Assembly: GCA_016650175.1 (NCBI GenBank)
Contig: JAENWG010000010.1
Coordinates: forward strand, 1 to 41,868
Origin: Peptostreptococcaceae bacterium
GTDB lineage: Bacteria > Bacillota > Clostridia > Peptostreptococcales > Anaerovoracaceae
DNA: 41,868 nucleotides
Direction: 5' to 3'
The notes under the pieces were generated by a model. It did no database searches. It was not told the origin of the DNA and was given only the letters and a program-made list of their open reading frames with translations. The translations under genes and the position numbers were made by a program. The stretch's first letter is position 1; every line of letters starts with the position of its first letter. Shown here piece after piece: positions 41,780-41,868 of this stretch.

Positions 41780-41868
41780 AATGCAAAAACAAAAATGAAG
41801 AATGTGTGAAACCGTTGGTATATCAGTGCTTTGAGGTTCATTTTATGGTATAATATATGTATACTTTG
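41780..41868. other. Window end, no gene seen
   Basis: About 90 bp. It ends with a TATAAT (near 41850) that may be the -10 of a gene beyond the window; no good -35 accompanies it. Confidence 0.4.

Noticed and set aside
41809-41868. Start of an insertion sequence or promoter at the window end
   Set aside because: There is a TATAAT but no fitting -35 and no coding sequence before the window stops; too little to call.

Overview
The window comes from a low-GC Gram-positive bacterium, most likely a member of the Clostridia. The evidence is AT-rich DNA, AGGAGG-type ribosome binding sites, sigma-A-like promoters, YdbC-type and M29 proteins, and a dense tRNA operon with encoded CCA ends. I cannot name the genus. 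Most genes lie on the minus strand.

Region by region. (1) 1-136 is the 5' end of a minus-strand group II intron sitting just past an intrinsic terminator. (2) 162-6386 is an amino-acid-type operon: aminotransferase, ornithine cyclodeaminase-like protein, PhzF-like protein and a MocR regulator. An IS110 element with a candidate bridge RNA is inserted in its middle. (3) 6628-11246 holds a small unknown gene and an operon of amidohydrolase, zinc/manganese-type ABC ATPase, ABC permease and M29 aminopeptidase, with no solute-binding protein. (4) 11420-14614 is a copper export operon: HTH regulator, CopA, CopZ. (5) 14972-18398 is a TetR regulator with a palindromic operator and an MMPL/RND transporter gene broken by a frameshift and a nonsense codon. 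(6) 18564-20112 holds a MORN-repeat lipoprotein, a YdbC-like protein and a VOC-fold protein.

(7) 20400-31477 is the most interesting part. The 3' half of tRNA-Cys, with its terminator, occurs three times as direct repeats (20400-20498, 25622-25720, and in the intact tRNA at 31403-31477). These bound two tandem integrative elements of about 5.2 and 5.7 kb. Both have the same left end (repeated arm-like DNA, excisionase-like gene, divergent C-protein-like XRE gene), the same right end (an internal att-like palindrome and arm-like DNA) and a 58-codon gene at the end of a cargo operon. Neither has an integrase. Cargo differs: the left element carries two unknown membrane proteins and an unknown three-gene operon; the right element carries an Ltp-like superinfection-exclusion candidate, an unknown surface protein and an AAA ATPase plus DUF4435 pair resembling the PARIS anti-phage system. 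They look like cis-mobilizable defence islands that swap cargo.

(8) 31403-31975 is a minus-strand operon of five further tRNAs ending in tRNA-Cys (Met, Val, Asp, His, Gln, Cys), with a consensus promoter. (9) 32030-41695 is a galactoside utilization locus: GH2 glycosidase, a glycosyltransferase-like protein with a 5' frameshift, a GPH-family symporter, and a 1151-residue fusion of a GH36 alpha-galactosidase with a galactokinase. A divergent nucleotidyltransferase could convert the resulting sugar phosphate to a UDP-sugar.
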